Positions 36,648 to 47,607 of a DNA stretch of 64,000 nt are shown piece after piece (position 1 is the stretch's first letter; every line of letters starts with the position of its first letter). The notes under the pieces are model-generated. The model searched no databases. It saw only the letters and a program-made list of their open reading frames with translations, and was not told the origin of the DNA. The translations under genes and the position numbers were made by a program. The DNA is from Blastocladiella emersonii ATCC 22665 (taxonomy: Eukaryota > Blastocladiomycota > Blastocladiomycetes > Blastocladiales > Blastocladiaceae). The stretch spans positions 1,612,001 through 1,676,000 of the forward strand of contig JANHCV010000001.1 in the NCBI GenBank assembly GCA_025594325.1, written 5' to 3'.

Positions 36648-38921
36648 TCACAGCCCAAACTGCTCGAGCATCCACTCGGACAGCTGGAACCCCTTGTCCA
36701 GGTCGTTGATCAGCCGCAGCGCGTACTCGGGGACGTCGCCGCCGCCTCCGTTCGAGCTCGAGCTCGAGCTCGACGTACGGGACGGCGCGCGGCCGCGCGG
36801 CGGGAACGGTGGGTCGTCGTCGAACGCGAGCGGGTCGCGCAGCGGCGGCGCCGACACGACGCGCGGGCTCGGGGTCATGGGCGACGACGCGTTGCGCGGG
36901 CTCGGGGTCGTGGGTGACGACGACGCGTCATTTGCCCCCGCGGCGCGGGTCGGCGACATGCTCATGGGCGCGCTCGACGGCGAGCTTGGGTGGTGGCACC
37001 TGGGACCGATGGACGGCGTGCGGGCGCCGCCGACGCGCGAATTGGACGAGGAGGAGGACGCTGAGCCCGCGCGCTGGTGCGATCCGCGCGGCGGCACCAT
37101 GGCAGTCCCGCCGACGAGCCAGCCGTCGAGTCCCGAGGCGACGTTGCGGAGCAGCAGGCGCTGGAACTTGGTCGGTGCGGTGGTCCCGCTGGGCGGGAAC
37201 AGGGCACGAGAGAGGCGGTTGACCTGCGCGATGGGCAAAAAGGTACTTGCAAGACACGCGTGCGTGAGCGTCGGGTAGCGCGCGAGCAGGTCAGTGATGC
37301 GCACGGCGCGGCCGGTCGGGCCCTGCAGGTGGTCGACAACGAGGCACTGCAGGCGCGGGCACTCGGGCAGGCCCGCGAGCCACGCGGAGGCGGTGGCGCC
37401 GGCGAGGTGCGAGTCGAGCGTGGACGCGGGCCCGCGGCACCGGTCGTCGAACCGCAGCGCGACGAGGTGCGGGAGGTAGAAGCGCGGCGAGATTCCGGAC
37501 GTGGTCCATGGAGCGAAGCTGCTCGAGGAACTGGTCGTTGCGAGGCGGAGAGAGATGCCCGACAGGGACAGCGAGGTGAGCGAAGCGGCAAAGGACGGGT
37601 GCAGCAGGGTCGCGGGGCTGATGAGGCTCGAGTGGACCGAGTGGAACTGCTGGTCAAGAACGAGCCGTGTGAGTCCTCGTTTACGGCCGAGAGCGTCGGG
37701 ATTAGGATCGGGCAGGGTCGCGGACGGCGAGCGGGGCGGCTGGACGGCAAAGCCGCGGACGACCAACGTCTTGAGCGGTGCCTTGGGTCGGCAGAGAAGC
37801 GTGTCGAGCGCGTCGAGGAGGACGTTGCTCGAGGCGCCGACGCGGCAGAGGGTGAGCGACTGCAGCTGGGTAAGGCAGCGGGCAAGGTTGGCGGCGACGG
37901 CGTGCACGTTGCTGTCGGTGATAAAGGCCGCACGGTTGAGGTCGAGCGCGACGAGACGCGACCATGAGGTGAGCGAGGACGAAAAGTCGGGAGCATCGAG
38001 CTCAGTCATCAGACACAGCTTGCGGATGGCGGGTAACGGGTTCAAGCCAGCAGCGAGGACGTGATCGATATTGGGCGCAATGAGCACGAGCTGGGTCGCG
38101 GACAGGTCGATCTTCGAGCCAGCTTTTGACGGGCCAGTGCCACCAAAGCAGGCTTGAGCGGCACATAGCTGAAGGGACGCGAGCAGCTCGAGTTGAATGG
38201 TAGCGTTGCGCACGCGCCACGGTCCACGGCTGGGCGAGAGCACGTCAATAGAAGGCAAGACTCCTCGAGACGGTTCCAGGGTAGTTTCGGCGGTCAAGGC
38301 GAGGTCGATGGTGCGGCGATCAAAGTCCACGCCGGTCACAGCGCACAAGACGGGCTCCATGGGTTCGGCAAGCGCGCAGGTCATGGTGGCGAGGCGTACC
38401 ATGGCGGTGGAGGAGAGGGATCCGCGCCGGTCAGCGAGGACGGAGAGGAGTTCGGCTGGATCGGGGAGCAGATGAACAGACGTGGTCGAGAGCAAGTTGA
38501 GGCTGACTGTTTTGAGGTTCGGAGCGACGTGAAGCAGCTGAAGAAGCATCGGGGTAAGACCCGTTGCATCGTCCATGGACGTCGTCGCCTGCAACGCGTC
38601 CAGGCTGGTCGACGTCACGGTGAGGAGCTGCACATGGGCGGCCGTGTCCGGTGCCAGCTCGAGCGATTGGACCAAGCGCGGAACTTGGAGGATCGAGGTG
38701 ATCCAGATGTGGTGGTAGCGTAGCGGGACGAGCTTCGCGTAGAGCGTTCGGCACGCGCGAGCCAGACCGTCAAACGACGGGGAGAGCGCGGGAGCGCCAT
38801 TGGACTCGACGGCGAGAATGTGCTCCAAGATATCGACGGGCAGGCGAGCAAGCGTGGCGGTGCGCTTGGCCGACTCGGGCTCGCCCTCGCGCGCCTCGGC
38901 GCCGGCGGCCGAGAGAAGCAT
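36648..38921 (-). CDS. F-box/LRR-like protein
   Basis: An intronless 757-residue protein. The segment at about residues 24-75 (LARLPVDILEHILAVES ... LARACRTLYAKLVPLRYHHI) has the shape of an F-box, the Skp1-binding module of SCF ubiquitin ligases. From about 85 to 560 it is a series of irregular leucine-rich repeats (VHLLPDPAELLSVLA, LTQLQSLTLCRVGASSNVL, LKTLVVRGFAV, LTSLSLSGISLRL). The last 160 residues are Ser/Pro-rich and disordered (SPTTPSPRNASSPMTPSPR), ending in a short hydrophobic/acidic patch (INDLDKGFQLSEWMLEQFGL). I infer a substrate adaptor for ubiquitination, but the F-box match is by eye. Convergent with NCAPD2 and divergent from the first RhoGEF. Confidence 0.7.
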   Translation of the reverse strand: MLLSAAGAEAREGEPESAKRTATLARLPVDILEHILAVESNGAPALSPSFDGLARACRTLYAKLVPLRYHHIWITSILQVPRLVQSLELAPDTAAHVQLLTVTSTSLDALQATTSMDDATGLTPMLLQLLHVAPNLKTVSLNLLSTTSVHLLPDPAELLSVLADRRGSLSSTAMVRLATMTCALAEPMEPVLCAVTGVDFDRRTIDLALTAETTLEPSRGVLPSIDVLSPSRGPWRVRNATIQLELLASLQLCAAQACFGGTGPSKAGSKIDLSATQLVLIAPNIDHVLAAGLNPLPAIRKLCLMTELDAPDFSSSLTSWSRLVALDLNRAAFITDSNVHAVAANLARCLTQLQSLTLCRVGASSNVLLDALDTLLCRPKAPLKTLVVRGFAVQPPRSPSATLPDPNPDALGRKRGLTRLVLDQQFHSVHSSLISPATLLHPSFAASLTSLSLSGISLRLATTSSSSSFAPWTTSGISPRFYLPHLVALRFDDRCRGPASTLDSHLAGATASAWLAGLPECPRLQCLVVDHLQGPTGRAVRITDLLARYPTLTHACLASTFLPIAQVNRLSRALFPPSGTTAPTKFQRLLLRNVASGLDGWLVGGTAMVPPRGSHQRAGSASSSSSNSRVGGARTPSIGPRCHHPSSPSSAPMSMSPTRAAGANDASSSPTTPSPRNASSPMTPSPRVVSAPPLRDPLAFDDDPPFPPRGRAPSRTSSSSSSSNGGGGDVPEYALRLINDLDKGFQLSEWMLEQFGL

Positions 38922-39466
38922 GCTGCTAAGCGAGGTTAGCTGGCCGTTGGATGCATCGGGTTACATGGTGGAGCATACATTGCAGAGAGAGGCACAGCGC
39001 GATGCTTGACCGGTCGTCGCGAGGTCGAGGTTGAAGCGGACGGCAGCAGCGTCGCGTGGCGGCGCCACGACGAAGGACGCGTCAACGGAGGCTCACGTGC
39101 GGGCGATCACGGCGCGCCAACACGTTTCGGCGACGCGCTCCGCCACGCACGTTTTCGACGGTGAGGACCCTGTTGCGCCACTCGCGGCAGCACGCACGCA
39201 CGCGCGCTCCATGCATCGGCCATGAATCGCTCGCGCCGGCCCATTGGCCGGGACTTGAGCGTGGCGGCGGCCGCGGCGCTTGTGGTGGTGGTGGTGCGGC
39301 GCAGCACGGGCCATGTCGCGAACGCGCTCGCAACGTGCGCCGACCACACGCGCACGCTTCGGAGAGAACGGAGACGACGGATCCGATCGCTAGCCCTACT
39401 TAAGGCCGCGTCGTCCCCCGCTCCCATCGGCGCTCTGCCCGCGATGCATCTCTCGTTCCAGCAACC
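38922..39466. other. Divergent region F-box/LRR / RhoGEF A
   Basis: 545 nt with both promoters. A TATA-like CTACTTAAGG lies at 39397-39406 and a short upstream ORF at 39444-39470 on the RhoGEF side (own entry). No other gene. Confidence 0.5.
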
Positions 39467-39470
39467 ATGA
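39444..39470 (+). promoter_or_regulatory. uORF of 8 codons overlapping the RhoGEF A start (ATGA)
   Basis: ATG at 39444 opens an 8-residue frame (MHLSFQQP) whose stop TGA at 39468-39470 overlaps the main start codon ATG at 39467 as ATGA. The uORF start context (GCGATGC) is weaker than the main one (ACCATGA). It lies about 40 nt after a TATA-like element, so it may be in the leader. Such a layout could tie main-frame translation to leaky scanning or reinitiation. Confidence 0.5.
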
Positions 39471-41632
39471 GCCCGCCCACCGCCGTCGACAGCCGTGCTC
39501 GGCTCGCGCGCGACTCGCTGAGCCTCAGCGCCTTCCTCGAGGAGATGCTCGGCGACCTCAACGACGCCGAGACCTCGGCCCTCGCCCGCGCCTACGAGAC
39601 CGGCCGTGCGGGGACCCCTGCCACCGACGACGGCCAGCAGCAGCAGCACTCGATCGCCGACCTGTACAACCTCGACGGTCCGTCCCATCGCACCGATATC
39701 CGATGCCGCAATTAAGTGACTGACCCGATCCTCGCTCGCACAGGATCCGACGACCACAACAACCCGAACCGCGAGCGCGCCGTGCAGGAGATCCTCTCGA
39801 CGGAGCGGTCGTACGTCGAGATGCTGCGCATCCTCGTCGAGTGTTTCGCCCGCCCGCTCCGCGTCCTCGCCAAGTCGAGCAAGCGCCCGCTCCTCTCGCC
39901 CCCCGACGCCAACATGCTGTTCGGCAACGTTGAGGAGGTGCTGGGCCTGCACGAGACATTCCTGCGCGGCCTCGAGGAGCGCATGTCGGCGTGGCACCCG
40001 CACCAGTACCTCTCGGACCTGTTCCTCTCCTTCTCGCCCTTCCTCAATGTCTACAAGCCCTTTGTCATCAACTACCCCTCGGCGCTCAAGACCCTCGACC
40101 GTCTGTCCCGCGACAGCGCCGATTTCGCAAAGTACCTGCAGGACGCCCTCCTCGACCCGCGCACCAACGGGCTCGAGCTGCGCTCCTACCTGATCCTCCC
40201 CGTCCAGCGCATCCCGCGCTACGTCATGCTCCTCGACCTCGTCGCCAAGCACACGAGCCTGCTCCACCCCGACTACACGGGCCTGCTCTCCGCCGCCGAC
40301 ACGATCCGCGAGTTTGCCGACGACCTCAACCACGCCGTGCACGACCACGAGGCCCAGCTCAAGGTTGCCGAGATGCAGGCCGTCCTGCTCTCCGGCACCT
40401 TCAAGTCGCACCGCGTCCAGGCCGTCAAGGCCCTCGTCACCCCGGCCCGCCGCTTCGTGCACCGCGGCGTGCTCTGGACCAACCCGACGTGCACCGCGAG
40501 CCCCGCCTCGCCGACCGCGGCCAACGACGCGCCCGCCGCGTCCTCGTCGGCTACCCCCTTCACCATGTCGGCCATGTCGTCGCTGCCCCTCATCCAGCCC
40601 ATCAAGAAGAAGAAGCCCACCAAGACCAAGTTGCCCGCGCGCTCCGACTCTGACGCCGTGTCGCCGCTCGAGGCCCTCGCCGCCCTCGACTCGCCCAAGA
40701 GCATCTCGACATCGCTCGACGTCGCCTTCAATGGCGGCATCACCACGGCGCGCCGCGCTTCTGCCTCCCTGGACGTGGAGCAGCCGTCCTCGCCGACCGT
40801 CCTCGCCTCGGTCAAGGAGCTCTCGCAGGCCGTCACCGCGTTCCCGGACCAGGTCCACGTCTTCCTCTTCTCCGACATCCTCGTCCTCGGCCGCCAGACC
40901 GCGCCCGACCGCATCGAGTACCTCGCCCAGGTAGATCTGCGCATGGTGCAGCTCATCTCGTCGCCAATCCCCGCTTCGCCCGCCCTGCCCGGCAGCTTCG
41001 CGCCCGCGGCGCCGTGGAACCACTCCGAGTTCACGACCCCGCCGCCCGCGCGCCGTTCGAGCAAGGCGTCGATCATCAACGACGGGTCGGCGGGTGTGCC
41101 CGACCAGGTCGCGCTCGTGCACCTGCTCGTCACGTCCGTCTCGCCCACCGGTACCGCGTTCCTGGACCTCATGTTCTTCACGCCGTCGACCGCCGAGGCC
41201 CAGACGTGGCACGATCACCTGTCGTCGACGCTGAACCATCTCAACCACGGTATGGCGCACCAGTCGTCCGGCGCCTCGGTCATGATGATGCCCGGCATGA
41301 CGGCGAGCCGCCGGTCGCGCCCGCGCACGCTGTCGGCGAGCGCCGCCGGTAGCCGCGTGTCGATGGCGTCCATCTCGTCCAACTCGTCGCACGGGTCCAC
41401 GTCGCGCGGCCGGTCGCGCTCGCCCGCGACGCCCACGGTCCCGACGGTCCCGCCCGAGTACTACCAGGCAGCGGCGGCGCGTAGCCCGCGCCCGCGCACG
41501 TCGTCGGCCGATCCTGTCCTCGCGGGTCCGCGGTCCACGTCGCTCAGCAGTGGCACGATGGGCTCCCGCCAGCCGTCGTCTTCGCGCGGGTCGGTTGGTG
41601 CGAGCACGCTTGGGATCCCGCGCCTCGGATGA
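39467..41632 (+). CDS. Dbl-family RhoGEF (DH-PH), array member A
   Basis: A guanine-nucleotide exchange factor for a Rho/Cdc42-type GTPase. Exons 39467-39677 and 39744-41632 (66-nt phase-1 intron); 699 residues. The N-terminus has the motif SAFLEEMLGDLND shared with the two downstream paralogues. The DH domain spans about residues 78-270: AVQEILSTERSYVEMLRILV (CR1), FLSFSPFLNVYKPFVINYPS (CR2), LRSYLILPVQRIPRYVMLLD (CR3). A PH-like domain follows at about 285-500, split by Ser/Pro-rich inserts (VHVFLFSDILVLGRQ, LAQVDLRMVQLI, FLDLMFFTPSTAEAQTWHDH). The tail of about 170 residues is Ser/Arg/Pro-rich with possible phosphosites. It is the member with the fewest introns. The GTPase partner cannot be told from sequence. 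Confidence 0.88.
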
Positions 41633-42050
41633 TCGCTTCTCCCTCAATTTTGTCTTTGGTGTGTCTCTGTATATAGCCCTTCACATGTACTTTCTTTGGC
41701 CGTCGGCCTGCTCGGATCAGTGATGGGTGATGTCGCGGGCCGCGGCCAGCACGTTTCCCGACGCGTTGCGTTTCAGCCTCCTCCAACCAGGGGTTCTGCT
41801 CCAACCGACCATTCAGGATCCGCAGCCGGCGCAAACGTGCGCCGCGCAGGATCACAGCTCCGATCACCGCCCGGGTCGGGTGGCGCCGCCTGCGTGGCCC
41901 GGCGCGCCGCAGATCTCGCACGCGTGCATGCCGGTCGCGCCGCGTGCAGCCGCGCACGTTTCCGCAGCCTCCGCGTGCGCCTGCTGCTGGGCCACCCACC
42001 TTCCGTGCGCGTCGGCCGCGGAAGACCTGCTCTCCTTGCCCCCTCAAACC
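41633..42050. other. Spacer between RhoGEF A and B
   Basis: 418 nt. A TATATAG at about 41670-41677 is followed by a possible 12-codon uORF starting ATGTACTTT near 41685; either could belong to member B if transcription starts that early. Otherwise nothing seen. Confidence 0.4.
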
Positions 42051-44453
42051 ATGTATCGTAATACGGCCCGGATCCGCGAGGATCACATCACCATGGCCAA
42101 CGCGCAGGTCACCCAGGGTCTCCAGGATGTCCTTACCGACATGCTCGAGGAGCTTGAGATCGCGAGTAACCCGTCGCTGTCGCGGCCGGGATCCGACGCG
42201 TCGTCGTCGTCCTCACTCGGCCGGTACAGCTCGCAAGTGACGACGCGCTCGTCGCGCTCATCGTCGTCGTCGTACTCGCGCCACTGCGACTTTTCGTCCA
42301 TGATTGCGATGTGGCACTCGCCACCGCCGCCGCGAGGAGCGTCGGTTGCTGAACGAGTCTCGCCTAACTACGGCTGCCTCGCGGCGCCAGGTGCGTGATA
42401 GCGCTCACGAGCTTGCCAGCACCCCCTGACCGCGAATTACTCCCTGTAGTTCACGAGGAGTCCAAACCCCACGCGTGGCCCGCCTGCAGCCGCGCCATTG
42501 ACGAGCTCATCTCGTCAGAAAAGACCTACTTCGACATGCTCTTCACGTTGGTCAACCTGTTTCTCCGCCCGCTGAAGCGCGCCGTGCAGCAGCATCACGG
42601 CAAGCACCCGATTCTGCCGGCCACCGACGTGGCGCGCATCTTCTCCAACGTCGAGGAGATCTTTGGCCTCCACGCGACGCTGCTCCAGGGCCTGCAGCGG
42701 CAAGCGTCACCCGCCGAGCACCCCGTCGAGCGCGTGGCCAGGGCGCTTGCCGACGTGCTCCCGTACCTCAAGGCGTACCACGCCTACGCCATCAACTACG
42801 CCACGGCTGTCGAGACGTACGAGGCGTGTCGGCGGTCGCACCCCGCGTTCGCCAAGTTCATAGAGGTACGCGTCGTTGCGTCGCGTCTCACGCGGCGACA
42901 AGCTGACCAGCCCGACTCCGTAGACCTGCCACGCCGACCCGCGCCTGAACCAGCTCGAGCTTCCCGCGTACCTGATCCTGCCGATCCAGCGCGTTCCGCG
43001 CTACGTCCTGCTGCTCGAGCGCGCGCTCGAGGACACGCACCCGCTATACCCGGCGCACGCGCCGCTGGCGAGTTGCCTCGGCGGAATGCACGACCTGGCC
43101 AGCAACCTCGACCACGCCGTCAGCGACCACCGCGCGCAGCTCAAGGTCGCCGAGATCCAGCGCGCGCTCATGGCCGGTACCTTCAACCCGCGCCGTGTTG
43201 AGGCGGTCCGCGCGCTTGCATCGCCGGCGCGGCGATTCGTGTGCCATGGGCCGGTTCGCGCACGTCCGCCAGCGTCAACCGCGGGCGAGTCCGAGGCCGA
43301 GAAGACGGCGCGGCTCCCGGCTGCTCCGCTACCGTCGACGGCCGCGATGTCGGCCGCGACCCCGTTCACCATGGCCGCCATGTCGTCGCTCCCGCTGTTC
43401 GAGCCCATGAAGAAAGGCAAGAAGCAAGTGCAGAAGGCGCCCTCGAAACTCAACCTGTGGGCCAAGCTCACGCGTAGCGGCTCGCGCACCAGCAGCAGCG
43501 GGAGCGACGTGGACGACGAGTTTGGGTTCACAAGCGAGTACGACTCGCACGCGCTCGAGGTCCTGTCGACGGCCGCGGCCGGCGCACCTGACCTCGTCCA
43601 CCTCTTCCTCTTCTCGGACCTGCTCGTCGTCGCGCGGCCGCTGCCCGAGGAGCGGTATGAGTACCTGTACCAGATCGACCTGCGCGGCGTCGTACTCGTC
43701 TCCGCGCCTCCACCGTCCGCGCTAGGCGTGATCAATTCCGCGCCTTTGGCCGCGCAGCCCATGTACGTCGCGCTCCCGCCGACGCCGGTCCAGCTGCAGG
43801 TCCACAACCTCGACGCGTCGCGTTCTTCGGTCCTAGACCTCGCCTACTACCCCGGTTCGCGCGAGGACTCGCGCGGGTGGCACAACGCGTTACGGACGGC
43901 GCTCGACGAGCTCAACTTTGGCGTCGCGCACTCGGCCACGGGCGCGTCGGTCGCCACGCACCCGGGCGCAATCGTTGTGCGGCGGATCCGGTCCCGAAAC
44001 CATGTCGGCGGCAGCGTCTCGACTACCTCGCTGTCCAGCTGTCCGAGCAGCCCAACTTCGAGCGCGCCGCCAACACCCACCGGCCCGCTGCCAAGGATGC
44101 TCGGGATGCACCAATCGGCGTCGGCCAGCTCGCTCAGCTCGATCGCGTCGAGCAATTACTCGTTCGGCAGCGTCTCGCCGCGGCGCGGCCGCACGCCGCC
44201 ATCGACGCCCACCGTCCCCGCGCACCCGGCAGCAACGCTGGACCAGCTGCCCATTATGCCGACGCGCGGCCCGCCCACGCCACGGCTCCACGCGCCGACG
44301 CTCGACCGGATGGCCGCGGTCCCGTACTCGCATCGGCTGCGCGAAGGCCGGCGGCTTGGCCAGTTCTTCACGGGCTCGGAACCCGACCTGCACCGCGCTG
44401 CAGCTCAAGCGGAGCGACCACGGTGGATTGAGCCCGGTCGATCCTCCTGCTGA
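42051..44453 (+). CDS. Dbl-family RhoGEF (DH-PH), array member B
   Basis: The second of three tandem paralogues. Exons 42051-42390, 42450-42865 and 42924-44453 (introns 59 and 58 nt); 761 residues. The N-terminal motif appears as GLQDVLTDMLEELEI followed by a Ser-rich stretch. DH domain: AIDELISSEKTYFDMLFTLV, LPYLKAYHAYAINYATAVET, then after the second splice LELPAYLILPIQRVPRYVLL. PH-like part: LVHLFLFSDLLVVARPLPEE, YLYQIDLRGVVLVSAP, RGWHNALRTALDELNFGVAH. The linker between DH and PH has the basic run KKGKKQVQKAPSK. The C-terminal 170 residues are Ser/Pro/Thr-rich. The first intron sits at the same place and phase as in A; the second, just before the CR3 block, is absent from A and shared with C. 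Confidence 0.87.
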
Positions 44454-44937
44454 ACAACCATTTTGACAAACTTTTTGATCGTGACGCGTTTCTCAATATG
44501 AGCGTGCCTCGCAAGGGCCGAGGCCCTCGACTCGGACCCGCACCGTAGCAGGAAAACGTGCATATAAGCGAGCGGGGGAATCCGGGCCGGGGTTCGCGGC
44601 CGCGGCATGGCCACGGCCACCAACGTGCGCCGAGCCACCGCGGCACGCTCTCCGCGCGCGGTGGCGCCGTTTACATCACCGATACCGGCGCAGTAGCAAC
44701 GTGGGAATGAGGATGAGCGACGCGCTCGTGCCGAGAGCCGAGGCGCGCGAATGCGCGCGGCCGTGCGCCCGTCCGAGGCGCGCGCAGCGGAGCACGTTCG
44801 CCGCGATCCGGCGAATGATCCGCCACGGTTGGTCTGTATAAAGCTCGCCGCGGCCCGTCCTTGTTCTCCAATTCTCATTTCGCGCGAGATTGACCCCCCT
44901 TGTCCGCTGATCTTCCTCGCGCAACACGCCATACGCG
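44454..44937. other. Spacer between RhoGEF B and C
   Basis: 484 nt, GC-rich, with a good TATA-like element near its right end (own entry). No other gene seen. Confidence 0.5.
44836..44843 (+). promoter_or_regulatory. TATA box (GTATAAAG) of RhoGEF C
   Basis: The clearest TATA match in the window, about 100 nt ahead of the RhoGEF C start codon, with a pyrimidine-rich stretch just after it (TTGTTCTCC). Confidence 0.55.
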
Positions 44938-47401
44938 ATGACTGCCGCGACACCACCTTCAACGACTCTCCGATCGGCGGCTGCGCGGTCCAAGGAGCAC
45001 CCGCCGGTCCCGTCGAGCCAGGGGCTGAGCCACTTCCTCGCGGACATGCTCGGAGACCTCAATGTGTACGACGAGTCGCCGACCCCGCTCCTGCACAACG
45101 CCACACTCGACTTTGGCGACCACAACGACGCGTGGGGCGAGGGCGGGTGCGACTCGGAGCTCGAGACGCTCGTTGGCATGTACTCGGATGCCTCCGACCA
45201 TGGTACGCCGGCCACCGTGATCGAATCGCGTGATAATCCCGGACTGACGCCTGTACTGTACACCCGTCCTAGCCGAGCGCGAGGGCCGCCGTCGGGCCAA
45301 GGTGATCCAGGAGCTCGTCTCGTCCGAGTCGACGTATCACAACATGCTCGCCGCCCTGATCCACCATGTCGTCCGCCCGCTGCGCGAGTCGGTCCAGACC
45401 AAGCGGCCCGTGCTCTCGGCGCAGGATGTCGGGTGTCTTTTTTCCAACGTCGAGCACATCTACGCCGTGCACACGACGCTGATCGAGGCCTTCCAGGAGC
45501 GGTACGTTTGTTCATCGGGGCGCAGACCTCGACCAGTATTCTGACCGCAGGCAACGACCGTAGAATGGGCGTGTGGCACACGAAGCAGTTCATCTCGGAC
45601 GTGCTCATGGGCGTGTTCCCGTACCTGTACGCGTACAAGGCCTACGTGATCAACTACGGCTCCGCGCTCCGCCTGCTCGAGACGCGCGTGCAGGACTCGC
45701 CCGAGTTTGCGCGGTTCGTGTCGGTACCGTACGCTTTTTCTGTAGCTGATGCTCGTCGCGACCAGATCACTGATCCCATCAACCCGACGACCGCAGGAAT
45801 GCCAACGCCATCCAGCCCTGTGCGGTCTCACCCTCGACGCGTACCTGATCCTGCCTGTGCAACGGATCCCGCGCTACGTGCTCCTGCTCGAGCGCGTGCT
45901 GCAGCACACGACGCCCGACCACCCCGACTACCACCCGCTGCTCGACTGCCTCGCCGCGATGCGCGAGCTCGGCAACGACCTCGACCACGCCGTGCTCGAC
46001 CACCAGGCGCGCCTGCAGGTCGCGGCGGTCCAGATGCAGCTGCTGGCGGGCACCTCGGACCCCGACCGCGTGCGCGCCGTTCGCGGGCTCGTGCACCCGG
46101 CACGCCGGTTCGTGTTCCGCGGGACCATCCAGACGTCGCCGAACGCGCCGGCGGCAGCGGGATCCGGGCTGCCGTCGCCACCGCCGTCGGCGTCCGCGAC
46201 GCAAGCCTCGCCCACGTCGTCGCTGCCACTCATCGAGCCGCTGCGCAAGAAGAAGAGCAGCGCCAACCTCAAGAAGGCCTTCATGCGCGACGCGAGCGGC
46301 CCGCCGCCGTCGCCCCGCCGGCCTTCGCTCACCGTCACGGGGCACTCGCGCCGGCCGTCGACGGGTAGTGGTAGCGGGTCGTGTGACGAGCGCGACGGGA
46401 GCGTGAGCCCGGATCCTGTCCGTGTCCCGCACGTCGCGATCCGGGACCTCGCGCAGGTCGTCGACGCGCTGCCGGACCACGTCCACCTCATCCTGTTCTC
46501 GGACCTGCTCGTGCTCGCGCGCGATCTCGGCGGTGACCGTTTCGAGTACCTCTGCCAAGTAGACCTGCGCATGGCTCGCCTCATGTCGTCGCCCGCGCTC
46601 GCACCCCGCGAGCTGACCGAGGGCGCCGGTCCCCGCCCGCGCCGTCCCTCGGACCTGCTCGCACGGCGGATCAACCAGCAGCTCTCGCCCATCACGACCA
46701 CGTCATCCTCGCCCACTGCACTTTCGGCTCCACCGACCCTCGCCACGATCCACCTGCTAATCACATCGGTCGCGGCGGCCGGCACCGCCTTCCTCGACGT
46801 CCGCTTCTTCACCCGCTCGGCCGACGTCGACCACGCGTGGCACCACCACCTCGCGCGGACCCTCGATGCGCTCAACGTCGGCATGGCGCACACGGCCGGC
46901 GCGTCGGTGACCACGGACCCGACAATTCTCTCGGTCCGCCGGGTCCGGTCGCGCAACCCGTCGTCGTCCAGCAACCTGGGCTCGGCGTCTCCGCCGTCTC
47001 CTCGCCCTGTACACGGCCGCCGCCGCGCGCCCTCGGCCCCCGAGAAGTACCACCACCACGCGGACTCGTCGGATCGGGCGGTCCCGTACCCGTCGCCCGT
47101 CACGCCGACGTATGCGACGGCCGCCCCGCCGCCTCCGCCATCGCCTGTCGGCCCAATGCCGCCTTCGGCTGCGCACACGCGACGTGTCGGGCTCACGCAC
47201 CACATCTCGGTCGACGCGCTCACGGGCAGCAGCGCGAGTGTGCGGACCACGTCGCTGCACCCGGCCGCGGCGGCGGTGGCGGCTCGCGGGCGGCATCGGA
47301 GCCAGAGTGACGCGCCGCGCCCGCTCGAGCCTGCCGTGGCACGGGTCCCGCGAGGTGCGGCGGTTGGCGGAGTGTCGCGGCAGTATCGTGAGTACAATTA
47401 A
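44938..47401 (+). CDS. Dbl-family RhoGEF (DH-PH), array member C
   Basis: The third tandem paralogue. Exons 44938-45202, 45273-45501, 45564-45723 and 45797-47401 (introns 70, 62 and 73 nt); 752 residues. N-terminal motif LSHFLADMLGDLNVYDES. DH domain: KVIQELVSSESTYHNMLAAL, LMGVFPYLYAYKAYVINYGS, LTLDAYLILPVQRIPRYVLL. The acceptor of intron 2 was chosen at the TAG at 45561-45563, because the earlier CAG gives a stop while this one restores FQERMGVWHTKQF, colinear with EERMSAWHPHQY in A. PH-like part: HVHLILFSDLLVLARDLGGD, FLDVRFFTRSADVDHAWHHH. Basic linker RKKKSSANLKKA. The tail is Pro/Ser/Ala-rich. A TATA box lies about 100 nt upstream. Same-strand tandem order argues for unequal duplication from one ancestor. 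Confidence 0.87.
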
Positions 47402-47607
47402 TTGAAATGGTTGATATGTACTTGACTGGGGTTTAATTTGGACAGGGTGTGGTTCGGCGATCGGCGCACTTCCAGAACCAGGGGCGTGAGACGCGTCGAA
47501 CATCATAACGTGATGCGGACGGCGGACGCGGCGCGCGGCGAGCTGCGCTTCGGGAGCCTCGTCCACGTCTGCCTGTCCCTCCCCGCATTCGCATCAATGT
47601 TAACTAC

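Noticed and set aside
45551-45563. Earlier CAG acceptor in RhoGEF C intron 2
   Set aside because: Using it leads to a stop in the required frame, whereas the next TAG restores colinearity with RhoGEF A.
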